The notes under the pieces were generated by a model. That model had not been told where the DNA came from, did not search any database, and worked only from the letters and a program-made list of their open reading frames with translations. A stretch of 60,698 nt of DNA from Nocardia araoensis NBRC 100135 (lineage in GTDB: Bacteria; Actinomycetota; Actinomycetes; Mycobacteriales; Mycobacteriaceae), in the NCBI RefSeq assembly GCF_000308435.1, contig NZ_BAFR01000132.1, forward strand, positions 1 through 60,698, written 5' to 3'. The first letter of the stretch is position 1. Each line of letters begins with the position of its first letter. The position numbers and the translations under genes are program-made. Positions 20,404 through 29,017 of the stretch are shown one piece after another.

Positions 20404-20838
20404 ATGGACGAGCACGATGCGATCACCGCTGCCGTCGAAGCGGCGATGGTGCGGATCCGGCGCAGGCAGACGCGTGGGGCGCTGAGCGACGGCGCGATTC
20501 CCATCGCGGTGTTCCGCGCACTGGACGCCGTGGCCGACGGCGCGGCCGACACGGTCGGCGCACTCGCTCCCGCACTCGGCGTGGATCAGCCGAGGGCCAG
20601 TCGCCTGGCCGCCCAGGCGGTGTCCTCCGGGCTGCTGGAGCGCGTCGCCGACCAGCGCGACGGACGGCGTTCGGTCCTACGTCTGACCCCCGCGGGAAAC
20701 CAGGCGGTGGCCGAGGCCAGAGCGGGCAGGCGCGCGGCCATGGCCGCCGCCATGGCGGACTGGACTCCCGCCGAGCGCGCCGAGTTCGCCCGCCTGCTGG
20801 AGCGATTCGTCGACCGCATGGACCGCCGCGCGGACTGA
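20404..20838 (+). CDS. MarR-family regulator
   Basis: A 144-residue winged-helix protein. The N-terminal MDEHDAITAAVEAAMVRIRRR helix is followed by DTVGALAPALGVDQPRASRLAAQAV (HTH with a clear recognition helix), then a wing RVADQRDGRRSVLRLTPAG and a C-terminal dimerisation helix. The D-x-R-D-G-R-R wing signature is typical of MarR. The start was set at MDEHDAI because the longer frame begins inside the operator. It shares the palindromic operator with the divergent MarR gene. Confidence 0.88.
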   Translation: MDEHDAITAAVEAAMVRIRRRQTRGALSDGAIPIAVFRALDAVADGAADTVGALAPALGVDQPRASRLAAQAVSSGLLERVADQRDGRRSVLRLTPAGNQAVAEARAGRRAAMAAAMADWTPAERAEFARLLERFVDRMDRRAD

Positions 20839-20872
20839 GCGGCCCGCGCCGGACGTTCGGCGGCGGAACGGG

Positions 20873-21985
20873 TCAGTCGAAGACGATGACCTGGCGCAAG
20901 GCGTGACCGGCGGCGAGTTCGTCCATGGCCCGGTTGATCTCGTCGAGCCCGACACGCGCCGAGACGAGCCGCTCCACCGGCAGACGTCCCGCCCGCCACA
21001 TGCGGACGTACTCGGGAATGTCCCGCGCCGGGACCGCCGAACCGAGGTAGCTGCCGACGATGGAACGCCCCTGGGCGACCAGGGCAAGCGGCGAGATACT
21101 GGCGCGAGCATCGGGAGCGGGCAGTCCGACCGTGACGGTCGTGCCGCCCGCGGCGGTCGCTGCGACGGCGGTCTCGAAGGCGCGGACGTTGCCCGCTGCC
21201 TCGACCACCACCTCGGCCTGCACACCGAGTTCGGCGACCTCGGCCGGGGTGTACGCCGCGTGCGCGCCCAACTCCCGGGCGAGCGCCAGCTTCTCCGGCA
21301 CGGTGTCGACCGCGATCACCTCGTGTCCCTCGGCGGCGAGCGACACCGCGACCAGCACCGCGGCCATACCGACGCCGCCGAGGCCGACGACCATCACCCG
21401 GTCACCGGCGCCCGGCCGCGCCGAGTTCAACAGGGCGCCACCGCCGGTCAGCACGGCGCAACCGAGGACGGCGGCGACCTCGGCGGGCACGTCGTCCTCG
21501 ACCGGCACCACCGACCTGCGATCCACCACCGCGTGCGTCGCGAAAGCCGACACACCCAGGTGGTGGTGCACCTCGGCGCCGGCACGGGACAACCGCCGAC
21601 CACCGTTGAGCAACTCGCCCGCGTTGTTGGCCACACTGCCGGGCACGCAGGGCGTGCGCCCGTCGGTCGCGCACCCCGCGCACTCGCCGCATCGCGGCAG
21701 GAACGTCATGACCACGCGCTGCCCGACGGCGATGTCACCGTCCCCCGGACCGACCGCTTCCACCCGGCCCGCGGCCTCGTGGCCGAGCAGCATGGGCACC
21801 GGCCGGACCCGGTTGCCGTCCACCACCGACAGGTCCGAATGGCAGATCCCCGCCGCCTCGATCCGGACCAGCAGTTCTCCCGGCCCCGGCTCGCGCAGCT
21901 CCAGATCGCACACGGTGATCGGCGCCGACTCGGCGAACGGCGCCGGTGCCGCGATCTGCTCCAGAACCGCTCCACGAATCTTCAT
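20873..21985 (-). CDS. Zinc-dependent alcohol dehydrogenase, MDR superfamily
   Basis: A 370-residue medium-chain dehydrogenase. Catalytic zinc ligands are Cys48 (CHSD) and His69-Glu70 (LLGHEAAG); the structural zinc site has Cys99, Cys102, Cys105 and Cys113. The cofactor loop VVGLGGVGMAA precedes the acidic AVDTVPEK end of strand 2, which favours NAD. The C-terminus INRAMDELAAGHALRQVIVFD is typical of class III-like and aryl-alcohol enzymes. The substrate cannot be read from sequence. It converges on the MarR gene to its left, which ends 34 bases away. Confidence 0.9.
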   Translation of the reverse strand: MKIRGAVLEQIAAPAPFAESAPITVCDLELREPGPGELLVRIEAAGICHSDLSVVDGNRVRPVPMLLGHEAAGRVEAVGPGDGDIAVGQRVVMTFLPRCGECAGCATDGRTPCVPGSVANNAGELLNGGRRLSRAGAEVHHHLGVSAFATHAVVDRRSVVPVEDDVPAEVAAVLGCAVLTGGGALLNSARPGAGDRVMVVGLGGVGMAAVLVAVSLAAEGHEVIAVDTVPEKLALARELGAHAAYTPAEVAELGVQAEVVVEAAGNVRAFETAVAATAAGGTTVTVGLPAPDARASISPLALVAQGRSIVGSYLGSAVPARDIPEYVRMWRAGRLPVERLVSARVGLDEINRAMDELAAGHALRQVIVFD

Positions 21986-22076
21986 GCCGCCGACGCTACC
22001 GCGCGCGGTGGTTCGGGCACATCGGACGGTCGTCGCTGCCCGACCCGACATGTGCGGCCTGCGTACGATGCCACGC

Positions 22077-22469
22077 ATGGGTGTGGATCTGGTCGCTGTG
22101 GTCGAGCGGTTGCATGCCGACCTCGCGACGTGGTTCGGGTCGGAGGCTCCTGCCGAGGTGTTCGAACGGTTCGCGGCGGCGCAGCACGAGCGGTTCAGCA
22201 TGGTGACGACCGGTGGCGAAGTACTGGGGCGCGGCGCGTTGCTCGCGGGGGTGCGCGGCGCGCGAAACGCTTTGCCAGGCATGACCATCGACGTCTCCGA
22301 GATCGAAGAACTCACGTGGTCCGGCGGCATCGCGGTGATCCGGTTCCTGGAGACGCACCGAGCGGCGGGCAACGTCACGAGACGTCGGGTGACGGCCGTG
22401 CTGACCACCGAGGAGCCCGGCGGCGTCCGCTGGCTGACCGTGCACGAAACCGACGCCGCACCGGCCTGA
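22077..22469 (+). CDS. SnoaL/NTF2-like protein
   Basis: A 130-residue single-domain protein with the cone-shaped alpha+beta (NTF2-like) pattern: two N-terminal helices (DLVAVVERLHADLATWFG, EVFERFAAAQHERFSMV) and then curved-sheet strands including ISEIEEL-type and GIAVIRFLETHRAA segments and the final GVRWLTVHETDA. No catalytic set is evident. The ATG at 22077 was preferred; a GTG at 22083 is possible. It is divergent from the alcohol dehydrogenase. Confidence 0.7.
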   Translation: MGVDLVAVVERLHADLATWFGSEAPAEVFERFAAAQHERFSMVTTGGEVLGRGALLAGVRGARNALPGMTIDVSEIEELTWSGGIAVIRFLETHRAAGNVTRRRVTAVLTTEEPGGVRWLTVHETDAAPA

Positions 22470-22819
22470 CCATTCCCCGCACCGGGATGCGCGCGGTGCG
22501 GCGGTGTCCCGGCGTGGCGGACAATCTCTGCTTCGACGGTCCGAGACGACGTGGACTCGAGGAGGTCGGTGCCGGTGGACCGGTGGGAACGCGACGGGCT
22601 GAAGCGCCCGGGTGTCCGGCGCCGCGATTCCTCACCGGACGGGACGGCCCGGCCGATCCGGGCCGACTCGACCGGCGAGGAATCACGGCCACCCCGAGTT
22701 CAGCCGCAGTGTAGGCGACTCGGGGTGGCTCGATCGCGTGGTTGTCGAATGTCGGCACATGGCATCTACCTCCGTTCTGGCGGGCAGCGCACCGGCTGCC
22801 GGTGGATGGGCGAACGCGA
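22470..22819. other. Intergenic region with convergent hairpin
   Basis: GCCACCCCGAGT (22688-22699) and ACTCGGGGTGGC (22718-22729) form a 12-bp stem with an 18-base loop, without a T-run. It lies between the convergent NTF2-like and FBP genes and may terminate both. A short GTG frame to its left lacks coding features. Confidence 0.5.
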
Positions 22820-23308
22820 TCAGGCGTAGAGCTTCGCCAGGAACGTGTTCAGGTTGTCGCGCACGCGCTCGACCTTCTCTTCCGGCGTGAGATCCTCGCG
22901 ATACCTGCTCCCGAGCGCGGGGCGCTTCTTGTTGCGCGCGTACAGCGAGCAGGCGAGGTCGGTGCACATGTAGGTGCCCACCGAGTTACCCCTGCGCCCG
23001 GATTCGCCGGCCTTGTGCGCGGTCATCAGCGAGACGCCGCCGCCGGTGTGGGTGGTCAGGCAGATGGTGCACATCTGCGCCCGGCCGGTGCCGCCGGTGG
23101 CGTAGCGCAGTGCCACACCCACCAAGCGGTCGTCCTGCGGGACGACCAGGTAGCCGCGCCCGGGCAGGGACGGATCGCTCCAGCCCAGGAAGTCGAGGTC
23201 CGCCCAGGGCCGTTCGTCCAGGTCCTTGGGCACCGGCAGCCGTTTGGCATCGCCTTTCGAACAGTTGACGAACGACGACCTGATGTCGCGTTCGGTGACG
23301 GGTTCCAC
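22820..23308 (-). CDS. FBP-type zinc-finger protein (elongation factor G-binding)
   Basis: A 162-residue protein with the C-terminal treble-clef zinc finger of the FBP family: the CTICLTTH knuckle and the later CTDLACSLY knuckle supply four cysteines. The N-terminal part has IRSSFVNCSKGDAKRLPVP and FLGWSDPSLPGRGYLVVP. The family is related to FusB, which binds elongation factor G and rescues it from fusidic acid; most actinobacterial members are uncharacterised. The GTG start has AAGGAG seven bases upstream. Confidence 0.85.
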   Translation of the reverse strand: MEPVTERDIRSSFVNCSKGDAKRLPVPKDLDERPWADLDFLGWSDPSLPGRGYLVVPQDDRLVGVALRYATGGTGRAQMCTICLTTHTGGGVSLMTAHKAGESGRRGNSVGTYMCTDLACSLYARNKKRPALGSRYREDLTPEEKVERVRDNLNTFLAKLYA

Positions 23309-23506
23309 GAAGTGTCTCCTTCGGTCGATCGGTGGGCAAACCGAAGTGACGTTACGGTTTCGTGGTGCGGGGAACAACGGATTTTCCCACCTCCGAGCAC
23401 TGTGCCCAGCATTCACCGACGGCGCAGGCATCGCCGAACTCTCTGGCTCCGAAGCCGTTTCGTGGCCCGCACGCCGGGTATCCGCGCGCCAGCGGGAGGT
23501 GTGCGG

Positions 23507-24463
23507 GTGGCGCAAGAGAGGCAGAAGAGGTTCGCGGCGCGGCACCGGCTGCGGGGTCCGGCGGATCTGTCGTGGCGGTCGTGGTGGGGCGTGGTCGTGC
23601 GGTCGATCGGCGAGTTCCAAAGGGACAATCTCACCGACTGGGCGGCGGCACTGACGTACTACAGTGTGCTGTCATTGTTTCCGGGGTTGATCGTGTTGAC
23701 CGCCGGATTGGGCATGCTGGGACGCGACGACACCAGGGCGCTGGTGGACACCATGCGCGAGATCGCGCCGGGCAGCGGCACCGATCTGCTCGTCGACGCG
23801 GTGAACAACATCGAGGAAGCGCAAACCCCGGCCGGACCACTGGCGTTGGTCGGGTTGGCGTCGGCGCTGTGGACCGCGTCCGCCTACATCGGCGCCTTCA
23901 TGCGCGCGACCAATGCCATCTACGACATCGAGGAGGGGCGGCCGGTCTGGAAGACCGTCCCGGTGCGAGTCGCCCTGACCGCGGCGGTGGTGGTCCTGCT
24001 GGGTGTCTGCACCGTCGGGGTCGTCGTCAGCGGATCGCTGGCCGAACAGCTCGGCCGGTGGCTCGGGCTCGGGCACGCCACGATCACGGCTTGGGGCGTC
24101 GTCAAGTGGCCGGTGATGATGGCACTGATCGGTCTGGTCTTCGCGCTGCTGTACTGGGCGGCGCCCAACGTGCGGCAGCCGGGATTCCGCTGGCTGACTC
24201 CGGGTAGTGCGCTGGCCGTCCTGGTCTGGGCGGGCGCGTCCTGGGGATTCTCCTTCTACGTCGGCCATTTCGGTTCCTACAACCAGGTCTACGGCTCCCT
24301 GGGCGGCGTCGTCGTCTTCCTCGTGTGGCTGTGGATCTCGAATATCGCGGTCCTGCTGGGCGCGGAACTCGATGCCGAGCTCGCGCGGGCGCGCAACATC
24401 GCCAGCGGCCACCCCGAGGAGGCCGAGCCCTACCTGCCGCCGCGCGACGAGCCCGACGAATGA
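23507..24463 (+). CDS. YihY/BrkB-family inner membrane protein
   Basis: A 318-residue protein with six membrane segments. Family hallmarks are DNLTDWAAALTYYSVLSLFPGL, the LWTASAYIGAFMRATNAIYD segment, LYWAAPNVRQPGFRWLTPG and the final WLWISNIAVLLGAELDAEL. It was once thought to be RNase BN; the true activity is unknown. The GTG start has GGAGG seven bases upstream. Codon use and neighbours are ordinary. Confidence 0.92.
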   Translation: MAQERQKRFAARHRLRGPADLSWRSWWGVVVRSIGEFQRDNLTDWAAALTYYSVLSLFPGLIVLTAGLGMLGRDDTRALVDTMREIAPGSGTDLLVDAVNNIEEAQTPAGPLALVGLASALWTASAYIGAFMRATNAIYDIEEGRPVWKTVPVRVALTAAVVVLLGVCTVGVVVSGSLAEQLGRWLGLGHATITAWGVVKWPVMMALIGLVFALLYWAAPNVRQPGFRWLTPGSALAVLVWAGASWGFSFYVGHFGSYNQVYGSLGGVVVFLVWLWISNIAVLLGAELDAELARARNIASGHPEEAEPYLPPRDEPDE

Positions 24464-24591
24464 TCAACGAGGGCAACGGCGGAAGCAGCACCAGCGCGTC
24501 TGTGACCCCACCGGATCGATCGCCGCGTTTGAGCGGGGCCGGTCGCGGTAACCGAAATCCGTCTGGATCGGGCATTTTCGAGAGGACTCGT

Positions 24592-25020
24592 ATGGCTCAG
24601 CACGCTGGAGACACGGTCGCCGGAAGGCCCGCGACCATGCCGTCGGATGTCAGAGGGAAATTGTCGGTGTTCGACCGCTTCGCGACAGCGGCCAGCGCAC
24701 TGGCCTCGAAGGCGGGATTCTTCGTGTTCTGCGTGATCCTGGTCCTGGTGTGGGCGCCGACGATCTTCCTCCTGCCGAGCGTCGACACCTGGCAACTGGT
24801 CATCAACACTGCCACGACGATCATCACGTTCCTGCTCGTCGCCTTGCTACAGAACACCCAGAGCCGCTCCGACGCCGCCGTCCAGCAGAAGCTCAACGCC
24901 ATCGCCGACGGTCTGGCCGATCTGATGCGCGAGATGAGTGCCGAGCATCCCGAACTGCTGCGTCACCGCCGCGAACTCACCGACGCCGTCGGGCTGGAGA
25001 ACCGGGAGAGCGCAGGATGA
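24592..25020 (+). CDS. Low-affinity iron permease-family membrane protein
   Basis: A 142-residue protein. Two hydrophobic segments (FFVFCVILVLVWAPTIFL and LVINTATTIITFLLVALLQ) flank the PSVDTWQ loop, followed by NTQSRSDAAVQQKLNAIADGLADLM; this is the core signature of the family named for fungal Fet4. Bacterial members are short, and transport by them is unproven. An ATG with GAGAGG upstream is the start. It follows yihY by 128 bases. Confidence 0.85.
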   Translation: MAQHAGDTVAGRPATMPSDVRGKLSVFDRFATAASALASKAGFFVFCVILVLVWAPTIFLLPSVDTWQLVINTATTIITFLLVALLQNTQSRSDAAVQQKLNAIADGLADLMREMSAEHPELLRHRRELTDAVGLENRESAG

Positions 25021-25069
25021 TCGGCGGCTGGCCGACGGCACCTCGCGCCGCAGGCCCGCCGCCGATCCG

Positions 25070-25219
25070 TCACCGCTGCTGGGTGTCGCCGCTCTTGTCG
25101 GCTTCCCGTAGCGCTTCGGCGAGCTCTCGGCGCAGGCGTTCGGCATTCGCCTCGTCGCCCGCGTCCGAGGCGGTGGTGATGTCCTGGCGCAATTGAGCGA
25201 TCGTGTCCTGCGAGACCAT
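25070..25219 (-). CDS. Small hypothetical protein, 49 residues
   Basis: A 49-codon frame starting MVSQDTIAQLRQDITTA with an almost perfect ribosome site (AAGGGAGGT, four bases before the ATG). The product is a single charged amphipathic helix, rich in Asp, Glu, Arg and Ala (DEANAERLRRELAEALREAD), and could form a coiled coil. I do not recognise the family. It is convergent with the permease-like gene. Confidence 0.65.
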   Translation of the reverse strand: MVSQDTIAQLRQDITTASDAGDEANAERLRRELAEALREADKSGDTQQR

Positions 25220-25590
25220 AGGACCTCCCTTGTCGGATTCCAGCGGAAGAGCGCCGCAGCGCCCCTCGTGATCAGGGTGGCCGCTCGGGTGCGGACGAAA
25301 CACGGCGAGGCACGCACGATCGACGGCCGCCGCTGGACTCGCCTCGATGTCCTCGCAGCGCGGCGGTAGAGTGAAGGCAAGTCCCACGGTTGAAAAGCAG
25401 CCGGAACGGGTATTCGTCCTCGCGGTGTCTCCGGGATTCCGACCCTTGCCCCGCCACGTGGTATCAACCGCGCCCACCTGCCTGATACGACACGGTCGTG
25501 ATCAGTCCGTACGTCGAGCGAAGCAGCTCGACACATTCCCTACGACTGCTGGGCGGGATGCCCTATTCGAAAAGCAGGAGCGTCGCAGCA
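25220..25590. other. Intergenic region between divergent small-protein and AraC genes
   Basis: I see no further gene or strong structure here. It should contain the promoters of both genes. Frames on the minus strand that extend the 49-residue gene upstream have no ribosome site and unbalanced composition. Confidence 0.4.
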
Positions 25591-26544
25591 ATGAAGTCAT
25601 TGGCCTTCCACAGCGACAGTTTGGGCGACACCGAGGACTTCCTCAATCTCAACTACACGAGGATGCGGATCGGCAACAGCACCGGTGTACCGGTGCGGAC
25701 GGACATCACCCGGAAGATTCTCGGTCCGATCAGCTTGGACCATCTGGCGTTGACCTTCGACATGCAGTACGACGCCGAGCCGCTGGGCAAGATCTGCCTG
25801 TGCGAGGTGGACTCGGGGTCGATCGAAGAGAACTACTCCGACGGCAGCACCGACTTCTTCCAGCCGGGCGAGGTCGGGTTGCTCACCCCACCCGACCTGC
25901 CGTATTCCGGGGTCATCCATCACGCCCGGTACAGCATCACGATGTTCGACCCGGCCCTGCTGACCCAGGTCGCGGCCTCGGCCCCCGACCACGACCTGGA
26001 ACCGGTCCGGCTGACCGGTCATCGGCCCGTCTCCGCCGCCGCGGGGCGGCACCTGTCCAACGTGCTGGAGCACCTGCGTGGTCTCGCCGCCGATCGCGTG
26101 GCGTGCGAGCAACCGCTGATCGTCTCCACGGCTACGCAGTACCTGGCCGCCAGCGTGTTGCACGCCCTCCCGAGCACGGCGCGCACCGATCCGACGGCGA
26201 GCGACCGCAACGACGCCCATCCCGACACCGTGCGGCGCGCGTTGGCGTACCTCGAGTCGAGCGTTCGCGACGACATCAGCGTCGCCGACATCGCCGCGGC
26301 GTCCTATGTCACCGTTCGTGCGCTGCAACTGGCGTTCCGTCGCCATCTCGACACCACGCCCATGGCGTATCTGCGGCGGCTTCGCCTGCGCGGGGCGCAC
26401 GAACAACTGCGCGACTGTACGCCCGACGCCGGGCACACCGTCACCTCGATCGCCGCGGCTTGGGGCTTCGCCCATCCGGGACGATTCGCGAACGCGTACC
26501 GCGACGCGTACGGCCGAGCTCCCCATACGACTCTCAACGCATGA
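25591..26544 (+). CDS. AraC-family transcriptional regulator
   Basis: A 317-residue regulator. The N-terminal two-thirds is a cupin-like sensing domain of the AraC-binding-like type (ALTFDMQYDAEPLGKICLCEVDSG in pieces, FFQPGEVGLLTPPDLPYSG). The C-terminal part has two HTH motifs: DDISVADIAAASYVTVRALQ with the recognition helix, and SIAAAWGFAHPGRFANAYRDAYG. The start MKSLAFHS was taken from family length; in-frame starts at 25558 and 25498 exist. No co-directional target is adjacent; the gene converges on the sigma factor with 18 bases between stops. Confidence 0.85.
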   Translation: MKSLAFHSDSLGDTEDFLNLNYTRMRIGNSTGVPVRTDITRKILGPISLDHLALTFDMQYDAEPLGKICLCEVDSGSIEENYSDGSTDFFQPGEVGLLTPPDLPYSGVIHHARYSITMFDPALLTQVAASAPDHDLEPVRLTGHRPVSAAAGRHLSNVLEHLRGLAADRVACEQPLIVSTATQYLAASVLHALPSTARTDPTASDRNDAHPDTVRRALAYLESSVRDDISVADIAAASYVTVRALQLAFRRHLDTTPMAYLRRLRLRGAHEQLRDCTPDAGHTVTSIAAAWGFAHPGRFANAYRDAYGRAPHTTLNA

Positions 26545-26562
26545 GTTCGAGGCGCTCCGCCG

Positions 26563-27384
26563 TCAGTCCCGCATAGCGCGCTGCCGAAGATCGGCCAGGG
26601 TTCGCGCCAGGACCCGGGAGATGTGCATCTGTGACACGCCGAGCACCGCAGCGATCTGCGCTTGCGTGCGACCCTCGAAGAATCGCATGTGCAGCACGCG
26701 CCGCTCGCGCTCGGGAAGCTCGGCCAGCAACGGTGCGACCGCGAGGGCCTCGTCGGTCAGCTCGTAGGACGGATCCTCGTCGCCGAAGGTTTCCGCGACC
26801 CGAACCGAGGCGCTGCCGCTGTCGTCGTCCTCGACGACCGCGTCGATCGAATTCGTGGAGTAGGCGTTGCCCGCCAGCAGCGCCTGCGTGACTTCCGTCA
26901 GGTCGAGGTTCAATTCCACGGCGATCTCGACGGCGGTCGGCATCCGTTCCAATCGCTGCGACAGCCGCTCCACGGCCGGGCCGATGGTCAACTGGATCTC
27001 CTTGATCCGGCGCGGCACCCGCACCGCCCAGCTGTGGTCGCGGAAATGGCGCCGCACCTCGCCCATGATCGTGGGAACCGCGAAAGAAAGGAACGACGGC
27101 CCCCGCCCCGGATCGAAGCGATCGACCGCGAGCACCAATCCCACGGCGGCGATCTGGTACAGATCGTCGTAGTTCTCACCGCGGCCGACGAAGCGACGGG
27201 CGATGTGCTCGGCCAACGGGAGGCAGCGGCGGAGGATGTCTTCGCGCAAGCGGGCGCGTTCGGGGTTGTCGTCCTCCATCGCGGACAACTTCTCCAGCCA
27301 CGGTTCTATGCCGTCGTAGCTGTCGGTTCCGCGCCGCGTCCGGCGGGGAGTGGCGGTCCTGTGGTTCGTGGTCGCCAGTGACAT
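26563..27384 (-). CDS. SigB/SigF-family RNA polymerase sigma factor
   Basis: A 273-residue group 3 sigma factor of the SigF/SigB type for general stress. Region 2 includes AEHIARRFVGRGENYDDLYQIAAVGLVLAVDRFD and FAVPTIMGEVRRHFRDHSW; region 3 follows at VPRRIKEIQLTIGPAV; region 4 is LPERERRVLHMRFFEGRTQAQIAAVLGVSQMHISRVL (given in blocks). The start has GAGGAG nearby. Such factors are held by anti-sigma kinases and released by STAS antagonists; a STAS-like gene lies just upstream. I found no GTTT-GGGTAT type promoter before it. Confidence 0.93.
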   Translation of the reverse strand: MSLATTNHRTATPRRTRRGTDSYDGIEPWLEKLSAMEDDNPERARLREDILRRCLPLAEHIARRFVGRGENYDDLYQIAAVGLVLAVDRFDPGRGPSFLSFAVPTIMGEVRRHFRDHSWAVRVPRRIKEIQLTIGPAVERLSQRLERMPTAVEIAVELNLDLTEVTQALLAGNAYSTNSIDAVVEDDDSGSASVRVAETFGDEDPSYELTDEALAVAPLLAELPERERRVLHMRFFEGRTQAQIAAVLGVSQMHISRVLARTLADLRQRAMRD

Positions 27385-27471
27385 GAGCTCCTCGTTTCGC
27401 CTTCTCCAGCGTCGTCGCGCTCGCCATAGGGCACAACGTGACGATCGCTGGAATACCGCCCGACGGCTGTG

Positions 27472-27762
27472 TCAAGCGTTCGTGGATGGCCTCGTTCGTA
27501 TTTCGGACGGCCATCGGTGCTCGGGTGCGTTTTCGGGACAGTTGGTGTCGGCGAGATGTCGGCAGGCCTGGGAAAGGAAACGCACCCGGCACGGATCGAT
27601 GACGATCGAAGTGGTCTCCGCCGTTGCGCCGCAATGCTTCTCGGCGATTTCAGTGAGCGCGATGAACCACTCGTCGACGGTCGCCGCGTCCAGCTCACCG
27701 TGCGTGACGAGCAACAGACCGTCGGTGGTCCGGATGCCTTCCACGCCGTTCTGACAGCTCAT
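27472..27762 (-). CDS. STAS-like anti-sigma factor antagonist-type protein
   Basis: A 96-residue protein. LLLVTHGELDAATVDEWFIALTEIA and TTSIVIDPCRVRFLSQACRHLAD follow the STAS pattern of two strands with an intervening helix, and the Ser in FLSQ sits where antagonists are phosphorylated (usually DSSG). The tail after residue 78 is polar. The ATG has GGAGGT upstream. Together with the sigma factor 87 bases downstream it suggests a partner-switching module, though no anti-sigma kinase is in sight. The match is moderate. Confidence 0.6.
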   Translation of the reverse strand: MSCQNGVEGIRTTDGLLLVTHGELDAATVDEWFIALTEIAEKHCGATAETTSIVIDPCRVRFLSQACRHLADTNCPENAPEHRWPSEIRTRPSTNA

Positions 27763-27925
27763 GCGCACACCTCCGGCGGTCGGGTGGTGGGCACAGGACC
27801 GCAACTTCGAGCCTGTCAGTCGTTTTCGACGATGTCAGTGCGATAGACGAAGTCGCCCGCGGCATCGGTCCGGAATACGAACTCCCTGCACCGTGCCGGT
27901 GCTCTCGATTCCGGGGCCGCGATGG

Positions 27926-28603
27926 TCAGTCGCGGGGTATGCGGTGGTGGACGGTGAGCAGGATGTGGTCGAACGCGGCGACCAGATCCACGGGCGGCGG
28001 CGGCACGAGCGGAAGTTCGGCGATCAGTTGCTGGGCGAGCGCACGCAGTTTGGTGTTGGTTTCCTGGGACCGCCAGCGCAGCACCTGGAACGCCTGATCG
28101 GCGCTGATCTGATAGATCCGCATGAGCACTCCCTTCGCCTGCTCGATCACCGCGCGGTTCTCGTAGAGGCCGGGCAGGGTGGCGGCGAGCATGGCCTGGT
28201 GCGCTTCGGCGATGGTGTCGGAGAGGTCGACGTAGAAGCCGGACGTACCGACGGCGGTGCCGGTGTCGTCCAGGATCCGGTCGGCGACGACGAGCACGGT
28301 GTGTTCCTGTCCGGACAGGTCGATGAACCGATGCCTGCTCGAAAAGGTATCCCCGCGGTCGATGGCGCGCTCGATGATCTCGGCGACGTGCATGCGGTCG
28401 TCGGGGTGCTTGTGCGCGAGCAACAACTCCGTGGTGGGCTCGATCTCACCGGGCCGATAGCCGTGCATGCGATAGACCTCGGGCGACCACTCCCAGCGAC
28501 GGGTGGCGAACCAGAACCGGAAGCTTCCCACCGCGGGCTGGTCCGACGATCCGGGACTGTCGGTGGTCACGTCGGACACGCGGGGTTGCATGTGTTGAGT
28601 CAT
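27926..28603 (-). CDS. PAS and ANTAR domain protein
   Basis: A 225-residue protein. The PAS-like domain (about 25-125) has FRFWFATRRWEWSPEVYRMHG and the PTTELLLAHKHPDDRMHVAEII block, the PAS_3 signature with the HPDD motif. The C-terminal ANTAR domain (about 145-205) begins LPGLYENRAVIEQAKGVLM and contains DQAFQVLRWRSQETNTKL. ANTAR domains bind RNA hairpins and cause antitermination, so this is likely a sensory RNA-binding regulator. The target is not evident nearby. Confidence 0.9.
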   Translation of the reverse strand: MTQHMQPRVSDVTTDSPGSSDQPAVGSFRFWFATRRWEWSPEVYRMHGYRPGEIEPTTELLLAHKHPDDRMHVAEIIERAIDRGDTFSSRHRFIDLSGQEHTVLVVADRILDDTGTAVGTSGFYVDLSDTIAEAHQAMLAATLPGLYENRAVIEQAKGVLMRIYQISADQAFQVLRWRSQETNTKLRALAQQLIAELPLVPPPPVDLVAAFDHILLTVHHRIPRD

Positions 28604-29017
28604 GATGCAATACCTCTCCGAGGTACAGGGGGTTTGCGGCCGCGACGCCACCCGGGCCCCGTCCCTTCGACAGGATCCCGCGGACACGGGCGCGACCGGC
28701 CGAGAATCCGCTGTTGACTCAACGGCCGGCACACGCGCACATGGTGGCGGCAGCCGGTGACCTGCGACCAGTATGTCATCCGCGACGGACTCGGGCAGGA
28801 GGAGGCTCGGTTACCGCCGGAAAACCGAGGCAGGACCGAGTTTCACGGTTTGGCGGTGATCACCTGGCACACAAGGACTTCGAGGCCGCCGACAACTGCG
28901 GACGCACGAGCCGGCGCGCTACCGGCGAACATCGTCACACGCAGATCTCCCCGCAGCACCACGGTCACGCCGAGCCGCCGGGACTCGAGCTCGGCAGGCT
29001 CAGTGCCCGAGCGCGGA
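28604..29017. other. Intergenic region upstream of the PAS-ANTAR gene
   Basis: It must hold the promoter of the PAS-ANTAR gene and the end of the kinase transcript on the same strand. I see no gene, repeat or RNA structure with confidence. Confidence 0.4.

Noticed and set aside
22551..22715. Short GTG frame between the NTF2-like and FBP genes
   Set aside because: Arg/Pro-rich, no homology recognised, and it runs into the hairpin that probably terminates both neighbours.
26545..28733. SigF-type autoregulatory promoter (GTTT...GGGTAT) before the stress genes
   Set aside because: No sequence with both elements at the proper spacing was found.
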